Source: Ephydatia muelleri (Eukaryota > Porifera > Demospongiae > Spongillida > Spongillidae). From it: 64,000 bases of DNA. Position numbers and translations under genes: made by a program. Below, one piece after another: positions 45,481 through 64,000 of this stretch (its first letter is position 1; each line of letters begins with the position of its first letter). The stretch is taken from NCBI GenBank assembly GCA_013339895.1, contig JABACO010000012.1, positions 9,427,777 through 9,491,776 of the forward strand, written 5' to 3'. The notes under the pieces were generated by a model. That model was not told the origin of the DNA and searched no databases. It saw only the letters and a list, made by a program, of their open reading frames with translations.

Positions 45481-45902
45481 TGGTTATTGGCGACTTTTTT
45501 GTTACTGTACTAAGTGCAATTGAGATAAAAACTATACAGTTCGATTTGTCTTAGTAAGATCCCGTCGATTATGCACAAAAATAGCCAATGCGACGAAGCT
45601 ATCGTTTCCTTTACGCCCACAAAGGCATCGCTAACAGACGGAACGCGGGTCTAATGAAAAACTCGCGTCTGAATACATTTACAGTCAGAAACACGCATTT
45701 CTTAATATCCATACCTCTCAAACAAGTCGTAGGACACAAGAGAAAGCCTCAAACTAGTCAAATAACTGTGCTGTTCGAAAAAGTTATAGTAACGTGGTCG
45801 CTAAGAAAGTGTTAATTGATACTACATGACGGCCCGAAGCTTGGATAATGCAATGTATTGCAGCACGTGATCCGTTTCCAATCCCTTCCTATATAATCTA
45901 TG

Positions 45903-46949
45903 GTTGAAGCAAGAAGCATTAGATTAAACACATAGCTGTGCGAACATAGTGTCTCTTCTCCCTTCAGCTAACAACCACACAATTAATTTCATTTACTTGT
46001 CACTGATTAAGAAGTAAACTTATGTTATATCTCTAATCATATTATGAAATTAAATTTAACCTAACCAATGACACAGTAATTACCAACCATTATGTGCCTA
46101 TATTAATATTGTGAGAACAGAAAAGTGTAGCAGCTAGCTATCCAAGAAGTATATCAAGGGCAGTGAACTCTAAATTGCTTTCATTTGTTAGCAGTTCATT
46201 TGGGGCTTAACAGCACATTGGTCACATCCCTGACCAACGCTGAATTAACCAATAGTCTGACTAAGAAAATAGTATAGCTACTCTTCCCCACAAAGAGGGG
46301 AAGAGAATACAGTCAGAGCATAAGAGTTTCTAGTAATGTTCACAGAAAAAGAATAATATAAATAAATGATTATTATAATTGCTCCCAGACCTCTTTAAAT
46401 TTTTGTTTACAATGATCAAATGACCCCAGTGATTAATTAGAGCACGCTCCCTCATGTTTCACACCAGATGTCCCTGTGCTGCCACAATCTGCTTTAGAAA
46501 TCAATGGCTGATTCAGTACTACTCTTCTCAGCTTCAAAAGTGCAGTTATCAGGCCTACAGGTATTGCCCCCTCAAGTATGATTCATTCCTGGACACCGAT
46601 GCAAAAATAAGGGCATGGCTGTGACGATTCTTATTATGTCAGTGCAGAACAGTATGTAAGGTATGTTGGGAAATGAAGTTGTTCCTTCGTCTAGATAGTT
46701 TATCAAAGCATCAATCAGAATGCGGTGTTTTGGTTACATCAATCGAACACATATATAGCGTGCAGTGATGTTAGGAGTATGCGTAGCACACAAAAGCAGC
46801 CATGTTGAGTGAGAGCGTGGGTAGCACACACAGCCATGTTGAGTGAGAGACGAGGAGTACACACAGAACATTGTCAATAGACATGCACCATAGTAAATGA
46901 GTTAGCCTTAAATCTCATGTGTGTGTGTGTGTGTGTGTGTGGTGAATTT
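45903..46949. other. Intergenic; (TG)n at 46916-46943
   Basis: No gene was recognised between the P element and the truncated end of copy E. A repeated phrase AGCCATGTTGAGTGAGAG occurs twice near 46798-46850, and CAGCCATGTTGAGTGAGA recurs in the copy B intron near 53120. Confidence 0.5.
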
Positions 46950-47749
46950 AATGCACTATTTGAAGACCACAGATGTTGCATGCCTATACATGATAGGTCA
47001 GACTTCATTCATGCCTTCTACCTGGAAGGGTGGGTGGAAGACTTGAAGGTCTTGTAGTACCATCATCACTTGCACTTGTGCCTGCAGGTACAACAGTTAC
47101 AAGTGGAAATATACAATATTATATTAAACTAGCCCGCAAACCTAGATTATGCATTGTACTAATTATTATGATTAATTATGCATGTATGGAATCTGCAAGA
47201 TTTGAACCTTAGAACTCGTGTGATTTACTTCTAGAAAAATCACAACTTTATGATAATACGATTTTAAGAAATAAGCAGTGTAAAAAACATTGTTGTTCAA
47301 CTTGTGTTGTGTAATGATCAATTCACAGAAATTAGATAATATAGATTTTAATTTGAGTTAAAAAAAACCTGTCCATAAGTTCAATGTGATTGCAATTACC
47401 GAACATTTCTTAATGAAAGTTCAATCAAACTTCAAAGATTTTAACTCTGTATTATGTGTACAAATGACTGATCTTGCTTAATGGTTAAGAATTATTTTAT
47501 GTATCACATTCATCTTGATTATGTGGTTGTGATTTCGTTTGATTTTAATCATTATCAATCTAAATGTAACTGTCAATGTATATTCTGTGATCTTGTGTCC
47601 AAAAACATGACACACACGTTTGTGCTATGTGTATGCATATGTGTGTGAGAGAATAGTACATGCCTTAGGGGCAAGTTGAACAACAGATGCTAGCAATACA
47701 GCTAATGCATATTAGATACACTGCACAGCTGCCATTTTAACAGACTTAC

Positions 47750-48818
47750 CAGTAAATAATCCGGCATCAGACTTTAGCTCCAGTTGCAGTTCTTTACACA
47801 CCTCCCCCAGCCACTCCATATGAACAAGGACCAGGCGCTCTGAACATCTTCTTCAATTGCTCAATATGAGTACAAACAATCTGCTTCATGTAGACAACCT
47901 CTTCATCACATGAATGTTCAGTTAGGAACTTCAAAAAGCTCAGCACTGCATGTTCTAATTTTTACTTGAGAGAGCTCCATACTTCTTGCTTGGATCTGGA
48001 GTTCACTTTTCATTAGATCGAAGAGGTTCTGTCCTCTATGCAATACTGTATCTCTTTCGCTCTTCAGGGATGGCATAAGCTGATCAGACAACTCCTTTAT
48101 CAGCTGAATGATGATCTGCTCCTGCTCAAGCAATGCTACCACTCTCTGTGAAGTGGAGGCTAGGATACCCTGCAGCTGTGTGGCAGAAGCAGCTAGGGAG
48201 GCCATTGAAGTTTTGATGTCTTCTTTAAAAGAAAATGCTATGACCCTTGCAGGCTTCACTGAATGGTTCTCCTTGGGATGATCTAAATAGGCACACTCTA
48301 TGCAAACAAGACTTTCACAGTCATAGCAGTAAAGTTCCAACTTCCCTAAACTGTGCTTGGAGCACATGGATGGTGCTGTTTTGGTGGGGAAATTACATCT
48401 ATCCAACTCTATTGTTGTAACTTTATGCTCCTTGAGAACTTTCAGTACATCATGGCTCTTACAGCAGTCCTCACATTGGAATAAGGCACAGTCAGTGCAA
48501 TATGCTGTTGCATCCTTAGAACAACAATTGTCACAAACAATATTGTTTTCGTGAGCTCTCTTCAATGTCTGAGTGACATCAATCATATTAGAAATAAAGG
48601 AAGCTGTTGGCAGCTTGGTCACATCCTCCTGAGGTAGGAGAGCTGGGGTTTCACAGAGAGGACAGAAGACTCCGCCATCTCTACTTGGTTTAAGGGCCTC
48701 AATACAGGCCTTGCACATGATATGTAGGCATGGCAATACTTTGGGGTGTTCAAACAGTTTATGGCAAAGTTGACATGTCAGGTCATTCTCAAATGCAGAG
48801 GAGATCACCTGAGGAGAC
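47750..48818 (-). pseudogene. Copy E TRIM exon
   Basis: RING (CQLCHKLF...CLHIMCKAC...CPLC) and both B-boxes are intact and nearly identical to copy B. The frame ends early at 47918 because of the 4-bp insertion after KIRT. Confidence 0.8.
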
Positions 48819-49986
48819 CTGAAAGAGTTTAGGAAACTTAAATAAGGGAGCTACATAAGGGTAAAGACAGTAAATATAGAGCCATCAGTATAAACAATGA
48901 TGCATGCATTAATCATTATACACAATGTTTGTTAGTAAAATAAGCGGTGGAGGCATTGATGTATTTAGTTGCAATATGTTCATTATGATTTTAATTGCAT
49001 TACCCAAAATCTAAGAGGACAACAAACTGCAGCTAGGGGTAGATTTGAATACGAATAAGCTAAAAGTTACTTAGGTATTTGCAGGCCTTATATAAATTAT
49101 GTACAACGAGCAATTGTTTTGATCTACATATTACACCATTCTAAATCGGCTTGTCCATTAACTGAAACTTGCATGTCAGAGGTAGAAGTAATGATTTTAT
49201 ATGCATTATGGACAAATGACAAGTGCTTGCTAAACATTTAATATGCTCAAGTTAATTTGGATCATGTTTCACTACCAAGCTGTGATCTTGCAATTGTGAT
49301 CAGACCACAGCACAACTATGAACTGTACACCCTTGTTCTGCTAATTAATAAGTTGGCTACAGGCCTTTACAGGTTTCTTTCTTCTTAAATGCATTAACTA
49401 TTTTCCCCCATCTTTTAATACAACCCACTGGATTTTAGCAGTGCATAAATATTGTCAATATACACAAACATGTTATTTATTACCTTTCATTCAACAAAGA
49501 TCCCATTCGTTCTTCACATGGATCAGTAGGTCCTGAGGTCAAGCCACAATTAATCAAATCCTACACACAGTTAGGTGAGAAGTTCTACTTATTATGAACA
49601 TGACTGAACTCACCTTTCCAAGCAGCATCAGTCTCATCATTGAACGGGCACTTTAGTAGCAACCAATCCCTCAACTGTTTGAAGTAAATCTCCAACAAAA
49701 TGTGCTACTTTGTCTATTAGCATTTCTAGGCCATTTTCCTTCTTGATTAATGTCTCCTTCAATTGCTCTAAAGAAGTTCTCAATTCCATTTCCACAGCGC
49801 AAAAATGTTTTTCCTTCCTAGAAACGTCTTGCTCAACATTGTAGAGACACTGCTCCTTTTTTGTTATCTCTTCATCTCTCCTTTGAAGCATCAAGATAAT
49901 CTAGAGATATTGTCATTCATCTTAGTCAGAGCTCCACTCATTCTGGAAATCTTTTCATTCTTCTTGGAGATGACTTCATCCTGATA

Positions 49987-50739
49987 AACTGCTGTGTGCT
50001 GCCAAGCTGCTTCACCCCGTGATAGGGAGTGAGAGGAATGTCCAGAAATTCCAACAGGAGTGTCAGATACTGAGTTTTCCGAAGCACCCAAACATCATCC
50101 AATACCTAGGCACCCACACTGACGATCCAACCTCATGTCAGGTCCTCCTCATGGAGCTAATGGAGGAAAGTCTCACTTCCCTCTTAGAGAGATCAACTCC
50201 TTCCCTTCCCTTCCACACTGATGTCAACCTCTGTCGTGATATCTCTCTGGCCGTAGCCTACTTCCATTCCAATGATATCATCCATCGTGACCCCTCAAGT
50301 AATAATGTCCTCCTAACTTCTGACAAGAGAGCAAAGGTCACTGACTTTGGTATGTCAAGGCTGGCTGATAGCAGTGCACGTCTCTCCACTCTTACTCAAG
50401 CTCCAGGATGTTATGTGTATATGTCACCAGAGGCCCTGGCACATACACCAAAGTACTCCAAGAAGTTGGACATATTTTCTATGGGAGTACTGATTGTACA
50501 GATACTCACTTGTAAGTACCCGTCTCCTGGGTCTCCAAGGAAGAAGGTAGTGGATCAGAGATACCCACTGCCGATTGAGGTTCCAGTGATTGAAATTGAG
50601 TGTCAAAATGCTCACATAGATCTGGTGGATCCTACCCACCCATTGCTAAAACATGCCTGTGCTTGTCTGAGCTATGAGGACAAGGAGTGACCAACAGCTC
50701 AGGAGATGTGTCATTGCATGTTGGAATTGGAAAAGAATG
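49987..50739 (+). pseudogene. Inverted kinase segment of copy E
   Basis: The plus strand reads as the kinase core from LCAAKLLHPVIGSERN to LELEKN. The glycine loop is missing. The catalytic loop reads HRDPSSNN where copy B has HRDLSSNN; DFG and SPE are kept. A nonsense TGA at 50688-50690 replaces the CGA of copy B. The flanks on both sides are in minus orientation. Confidence 0.85.
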
Positions 50740-51218
50740 GTAGCTACCTAGAAGCTGAGCCATTCTCTACTGTTGATTTGCAATGTACAAGCATAATTAG
50801 AGATCACCCTTTCCTACTCCTTACCCTGCATTGTGATGTTATAACTAAAAATATTTGTAATTGTAATAATATAATTACTCTTACATGTTATGGTATAAAT
50901 AAATTTTTTCTCTTATTTCTACGGTGCACTACACTGTAATGTCAAATAGCAGTAGCGTGTACCAAGGGGAGATGATTAATATGTGATTACATTGGTAATA
51001 TATTAAAAACATCCAGGAACATAATTTATGCATAAATGTTAATTCATTTTTCAAAGCACAACACTGCAACAATGACACCCTACAGTGTTTACAAAACTTT
51101 GCACCTTTTTAGTGGGCCAATTACAAATCTCCATTCTCTTGAACTAATACAAAACTGAGACATTACCATTACAATAAAATTACTAGCCACAATATAAACA
51201 GTTCGCATTTGACCAATG

Positions 51219-59734
<8,516 letters not shown>

Positions 59735-60392
59735 TCTCTAAAATTGATTTGTACAAGCATAATTAGAGAACACCTGTGATTTCTCTCTCTTATACCCTGC
59801 ATTGTGATGCTACAACTAAACATATTTGTAATTGTGACACTGTATAATACCCTTTACAGGGAAATGATCCCATATGATGGTAATAATTATTAATGAATTA
59901 CAATTACAGAACACACAGTCAAAGTCATGAGGGCAGGATCTCCTAAGCCAAGAGGGCTCTGGAGATCGACCAGACCTATGTCACGTTCAGCCTACTGTAT
60001 TTGTCAGTGATGACTGATGCTTTGGGGAGGGAAAGGCTAATGGCATAGTGGGGATGCCAGTCTTGAGAACATGTCCTGGACCTCTTTGCCCCATTCCCAA
60101 AACATCTCCACTGCCATAGCAATACAGGTCCACCCCAACTCCTGACATTATACTAATATTTAAATTTGGTGTTCATCATAATGAATTTTGCTTCCAATTT
60201 GTATCGCGCCTCCACATCATCTAGTTGCTCTCTTGTGCTTCCTTCCAGCCATGTCCTGTAGATTTTGATGAGCCTATACAGTACCACAGTTCCTCGGAAA
60301 TAAAACAGCAGGGTGCTGCCTCCATTGTGTGGTCGCATTACAAGGGTGCACAGACGTCATGCCTCTAAGCAATGTGTTGTGTTTGCCAACAA
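59735..60392. other. Upstream region of copy B
   Basis: Presumed promoter region. The first ~90 bases upstream of the ATG are partly conserved upstream of copy E (AAGCATAATTAGAGA near 59754-59768 and 50789-50803). No recognisable gene. Confidence 0.45.
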
Positions 60393-60574
60393 GGCATGGT
60401 GTGACACCTATGGCACCTGGCATGGTGTGACCCCTATGGCACCTGGCATGGTGTGACTCCTATGGCACTTGGCATGGTGTGACTCCTATGGCACCTGGCA
60501 TGGTGTGACCCCTATGGCACCTGGCATGGTGTGACTCCTATGGCATCTGGCATGGTGTGACTCCTATGGCACCT
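60393..60574. repeat. 26-bp minisatellite, seven units
   Basis: Head-to-tail units with consensus GGCATGGTGTGACTCCTATG-GCACCT, differing at one or two positions. No spacers. Confidence 0.9.
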
Positions 60575-60843
60575 GTATTCTTAGCCTCCTACAGCACTTG
60601 CAATATCATCATAAAGATCAGCTGCGCGAGTTAGGTGGGGAAACCCCTTTTTGCTGTGGTCTGCAAGGAAAGTAGGCTAAACTGGCCTGACAGGTCGGAC
60701 TGATCTTTGGCAACCCTGCTACAGAGAAACCTGCCTCTTCTCAGGAGCGTATCCATAGAGGTTTCCGTGTTGCCGGAACCCCCCCCCCCCCCCCCCCCCC
60801 CATTAATTAATATACTAAAACTGTTACATGTGTTAAATAATCA

Positions 60844-61290
60844 TTACCTGCCCCCACAATTAAATTCTTCTAAGAATTGAGCAGTTATCACCTTTCTGTA
60901 ATATTCCTCTGGTTTACTGGCTATCACATTTGCCCTTCCTACTTGGCAAGAACAGGTGCGAAGAAGTGTTGGAGGTCCAGCATGAACCTTCTCACGAACA
61001 TGGTCAGCATGACCATACCATTTCTTATGGTAAGTGTCAATATTACTAAGTATGTTTTGCAACACCTGTTTGACTGAATCCACTTCATTATATGCATTGC
61101 AGATATCTTGTGCTTGACTCTGCAGAGCTATGGTCAATCCTTTTGTGAAACCCAACACATTATTTACAATGGAGAATGCCATAAGAAATTCAAACTTTGT
61201 TATTGCTGCTAAAAGTGATGTAGCCTTTTGAGAGGACTCCGCATTCCAACTAACTTCAGTGCTGATTGCTTCACAACTGCAACAGCTCTC
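60844..61290 (-). pseudogene. hAT transposase middle part (inverted)
   Basis: The minus strand reads SSQKATSLLAAITKFEFLMA, VLGFTKGLTIALQSQAQDIC and CQVGRANVIASKPEEYYRKV, typical of hAT (ZMYM/PRKRIR-like) transposases upstream of the dimerisation region. Confidence 0.7.
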
Positions 61291-61349
61291 ATTCGTTTAG
61301 AAGAACTGATCCATAGTAAAATCAAACGCTGACAATGGTGTCTGCCCAC

Positions 61350-61860
61350 ATCTTTTAGCCATTAATGTGCATGAATGATGCAAGAGATCGTGACTGGGAG
61401 TCCTTGACTTTGACTCGACATATAACATATGAAGTAAATGCACACATAGATACCAGATTTTCAGATTCACAAAAGAAGGCAATGAAAGGGTTGTTCATTG
61501 TTCCATCAGTGCTGGTTGCAAATATGAGTGCATCTAACAGTTATGCATCACTGGCTAACGATCTGGCAGAACTTTATGCAGATGATTTACCATCTCATCT
61601 TTCTCTTGAACATGACGTGCATTTATGGCACACAAAGTGGAATAACTGTTCAGATAAAATTCCTGCCACACCATCAGAAGCTCTACTACATGCAAATGAA
61701 AAGATTTCCCAATCTTAGTTGTGTATATCGCATCATGTGCACCCTTCCAGTCACGTCACGTGAATGCGAGAGGAGTAGTAGCGTACTTAGACACAGGAAA
61801 ACGTACCTTCGTGCCACGACAGGAGAGGAAAGGCTGACAGGGTTAGCATCCCCGTAGAAT
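61350..61860 (+). pseudogene. hAT transposase C-terminal part
   Basis: The plus strand reads LYADDLPSHLSLEHDVHLWH and, after a frame change near 61715, RIMCTLPVTSRECERSSSVL and TGEERLTGLA, the conserved hAT dimerisation tail. Opposite orientation to the middle part. Confidence 0.75.
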
Positions 61861-62039
61861 GGTTTTGAACCTATTAGACTGAATTAACAGAGATCGCGTA
61901 TAGCATTCTATAACTGCCAGCGATTTATATGTTCTGATTATGAATATAATTATGTAAAACAAGTTGGACCCCCCCCCCCCCCTATGAAACCCCTGGATAC
62001 GCGCCTGCTTCTTAGATGCATTGGTTACGTTTTAACATG

Positions 62040-62440
62040 GATAGACGTGGCGGATCCAGGCGGAACACCGTAATAGAGGGGGGGCGGAAAGTCATGTTAT
62101 TCATCGATTTTCACCATACATGGTGATTATTGAGTGACAGCTTTTCCATGTATAGTGAAAATGGATCAATAATATGACTTCCCGCCCTTGCTTATAGAAC
62201 CCAGTAACAGGGCCATCCTGGTGGTCTCCTCCTCCAAGGAGATGCTCCCACCTCTACCATCCATTGACTCTGTGGTTTTTATTTCTTCGTCTGCAGAGGA
62301 ATAATATGACTCTCCGTCCCCCCCCCCCCCCCCCCCCCCCATTAAGGGTGTTCCGACGCCTCTGCCGGGCCCGGGAAGAGGGTGGGGGGAGAGGTTATTT
62401 CTGTATACGCTCCTCGATAACTGTATCTGCACGCTAGTTA
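62040..62440. repeat. Fold-back sequence and C-tract
   Basis: AAAGTCATGTTATTCATCGA...TTTTCACCATACATGG pairs with CCATGTATAGTGAAAATGG-ATCAATAATATGACTTCC around 62090-62185. A run of ~22 C lies at 62318-62340. No coding content. Confidence 0.55.
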
Positions 62441-62839
62441 GATCATTAGCTCACCTTGCAACCTTCACGTTGATTAGTACAGGTCGCACAGCTTGAATTC
62501 ACCACTAACTTCGAAAATCGAATTTTTGTGTTGTTTTAAAATTAGAATTACGGTCCTTGGCTGCTAACATTGTAACAACGGTTAGTGCTATACTAAAACA
62601 ATCTCGATACACAAGGATACCTACTTGGGAGTGAAGTAACCTTTACAATATGGACCGGACAAACGTAATTAATACCAATACCATGGTCAATTGAGAATAA
62701 CATGTCCAATATTTTATGCACTAGCTAAGTAAAGACAAAATTGTAGCAAGGATTAGTTCTGCTGCTACAAAATACACACTGATATGATCTAAGCTTGAAC
62801 TACTCTTACACCTTCTCTCTCCACCACATTCACTGTTTT
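62441..62839. other. No gene recognised
   Basis: Sequence between the fold-back and the copy D macro fragment. The minus-strand frame extending into it is read-through from the shifted macro fragment. Confidence 0.5.
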
Positions 62840-63530
62840 GGGGAAGTTGGTGGTAGAGATGGTGGTAGTGACTCCTTCCTTCCTCTGGTTGAAGTATTGG
62901 CAAGCAATCAAAGGTGGGGCTATCGATGATCACGTCCCCCAGGACTGGATGTCTGCTGGTGAGCTGATGGTTGATGATGGTATCAATGATCACCTCAGCC
63001 ACCAGTTCCTTAGCCACTCTTGAGACTATGGCTGGGAAGGCATACCTTTCACTTCTGCTGTTATCAAGACAAACTTCACAATTTGTTCAATCAATCTTCT
63101 ACAGTCTTTAGGTGAGTAATCTTCAGCATTAGGTCCAACAACATGATACACATGTTTGCATTTCAGGTCCCCTCCCCCACTAGCAGTCACAGCCACATCT
63201 CCCATCTGAACTGGTCCACAGGCAGCTATGTAAGTATTGGACACTTCTTGTAGACCTCCTTTTGATGCAAGATTGAGGGCCACAGCCACTCCTGATCCTG
63301 GATGGCTAAGCTGGTGATTTGTTGTATTGACAATCACATCCACCTCTTGAGCAGCTAGCTATATTACCCTGCTCCATGGCCACGGATCTTCACAGCAAAG
63401 AGAGATGGCGGTCTATTTCACCCTATCCAAACATTCCTTCAGGTCTTTCTTGGCTGTGTCAAAATGTTGTGGTGAACTATATATCAACCTGACCAAGTGC
63501 TTTTTTCCATGTAGATAAAGGCACACTGAT
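62840..63530 (-). pseudogene. Copy D: macro-domain fragment
   Basis: The minus strand retains VIVNTTNHQLSHPGSGVAVA (NAAN changed to NTTN), KHVYHVVGPNAEDYSPKDCR, then a frame break near 63025-63035, and AKELVAEVIIDTIINHQLTS. The KH-like part is only a stub. The 5' side joins abruptly to the 3' flank of another copy at ~63535. Confidence 0.8.
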
Positions 63531-63535
63531 TATGA

Positions 63536-63838
63536 TAGCTGATAAACATTTCATCTACCCTTCGTGCTGCTGAGACTCGCACAACATAAGCCTCACAGTA
63601 CAAAATCCATCAATATGACCATTTGTACCAGCACGTGCACCCTTCTTCAAGACAACCAGAAACGTAACACTTTTCATAACAAAACAGTGCAACAGTAGAA
63701 ATTAGACAGATACACCCTGCAGTCTTATCTACACCAGGACTTAGCTAGGCCAATTATAAAATCTCCATTCATTCTCTTGGACTAAGATATTATGAGCTAC
63801 ACGTAGGTAGAAATCACATGCTTCACATCCAACTGATA
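63536..63838. repeat. Duplicated 3' flank of the Deltex gene family
   Basis: Matches 22910-23213, the 3' flank of copy C, along its whole length (CTGATAAACATTTC, TACACCCTGCAGTCTTATCT, ACACCAGGACTTAGCTAGGC). Confidence 0.8.
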
Positions 63839-64000
63839 TCAATCAGGACGGATTCCTTTTGCAGCCTTGGAGTACTTTGGTATATGTGCCAGGGCCTCTG
63901 GTGACATATACACATAACATCCTGGAGTTTGAGTAAGAGTGGAGAGACGTGCACTGCTATTGGCCAGCCTTGACATTCCAAAGTCAGTGACCTTTGCTCT
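63839..64000 (-). pseudogene. Copy F: kinase fragment joined in frame to the last DTC codons
   Basis: Reading from the window edge: AKVTDFGMSRLANSSARL, MSPEALAHIPKYSK, then AAKGIRPD and stop (63841-63839). The junction near 63865/63866 fuses the kinase activation segment directly to the DTC terminus, dropping all other modules. The upstream kinase part lies beyond the window, so a truncated protein could still be made. Confidence 0.75.

Larger units (their letters stand above)
36379..45902. mobile_element. P element, 9.5 kb (4.6 kb without the nested Gypsy)
   Basis: 31-bp terminal inverted repeats start CATAGATTATATAGGAAGGG at 36379 and mirror this at 45902. They are identical over 31 bases, the length known for Drosophila P, whose ends also begin CAT. 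Flanks carry GTTGAAG(C) on both sides (36372-36378 and 45903-45909), consistent with the 8-bp target duplication of P elements. It contains a minus-strand transposase and a plus-strand second gene that converge, with stop codons 40 bp apart, plus a Gypsy element of 4.9 kb. Confidence 0.9.
46950..50763 (-). pseudogene. Copy E: kinase-TRIM gene, truncated and rearranged
   Basis: Begins at an ATG at 50763 (MAQLLGSYH, as in copy B), 456 bp downstream of the stop of copy B. After ~9 codons the kinase is inverted (see 49987-50739). A broken coiled-coil part follows (49980-49600), then the small exon 49532-49484, the TRIM exon 48818-47750 and a linker exon near 47090-47030. Similarity to copy B, introns included, stops near 46950; Death, macro and Deltex exons are gone. 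TRIM lesions: a 4-bp insertion near 47950 and a short deletion near 47840 shift the frame. Confidence 0.85.
60738..62010. mobile_element. hAT element, rearranged
   Basis: The ends CAGGAGCGTATCCATAG and the complement of CAGGCGCGTATCCAGGGG are hAT-type terminal repeats. Long C tracts lie just inside both ends (60779-60802, 61969-61982). An exact 8-bp target duplication could not be confirmed. Confidence 0.7.

Noticed and set aside
48357..48554. Plus-strand frames over the TRIM exons (also 8472-8798, 57078-57284)
   Set aside because: Antisense of RING and B-box coding sequence, with no independent support.
60393..60574. Regular repeats resembling a CRISPR array
   Set aside because: Units are directly adjacent without unique spacers, and the genome is eukaryotic. 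It is a minisatellite.

Overview
This window looks like an accessory stretch of an early-branching animal genome, most likely a demosponge. The genes carry many phased introns with GT-AG ends. Kinase, TRIM (RING/B-box), Death, macro and Deltex C-terminal domains sit in one tandem family. Surrounding DNA is crowded with Ty3/Gypsy, LINE, P-element, hAT, Tigger and MITE copies. The animal assignment is firm; sponge rather than cnidarian is an inference.

The main content is a multi-copy gene family on the minus strand. Copy A (1-9013, 3' end off the left edge) splices in frame into TRIM - Death - KH-like - macro - RING - Deltex-C (DTC). Copy B (51219-59734) is complete: eleven exons whose phases all agree and sum to 4668 nt, giving 1555 residues: protein kinase - coiled coil - TRIM - Death - KH-like - macro - RING - DTC. 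Broken copies are C (23214-25440, with DTC and macro parts on opposite strands), a DTC relic (18425-18620), E (46950-50763, directly downstream of B, with an inversion inside the kinase exon), D (62840-63530, macro only) and F (63839-64000, kinase joined in frame to the last DTC codons). Vertebrate PARP9-DTX3L splits a macro reader and a RING-DTC ubiquitin ligase over two proteins. Here one chain carries both, plus Death and TRIM modules and, in B, a kinase. A role in ADP-ribose-linked ubiquitin signalling or innate immunity is inferred.

The rest is mobile DNA. An 8-kb element with ~0.45-0.5 kb inverted ends (9364-17407) holds a dead integrase-core gene. From 17.4 to 28 kb lie MITEs, hairpins, LINE and Tigger remnants and a Lys/Arg-rich repeat protein. 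From 28.1 to 34.8 kb one Gypsy element is split and turned inside out by an apparent inversion. From 36379 to 45902 is a P element with 31-bp ends, a multi-exon transposase and a second convergent gene; that second gene is interrupted by an apparently intact Gypsy element (37306-42215, 1434-aa ORF). From 60.7 to 62.0 kb is a rearranged hAT element.

I saw no rRNA, tRNA or CRISPR arrays. Exon boundaries are read by eye from splice sites, frame and paralogue comparison.
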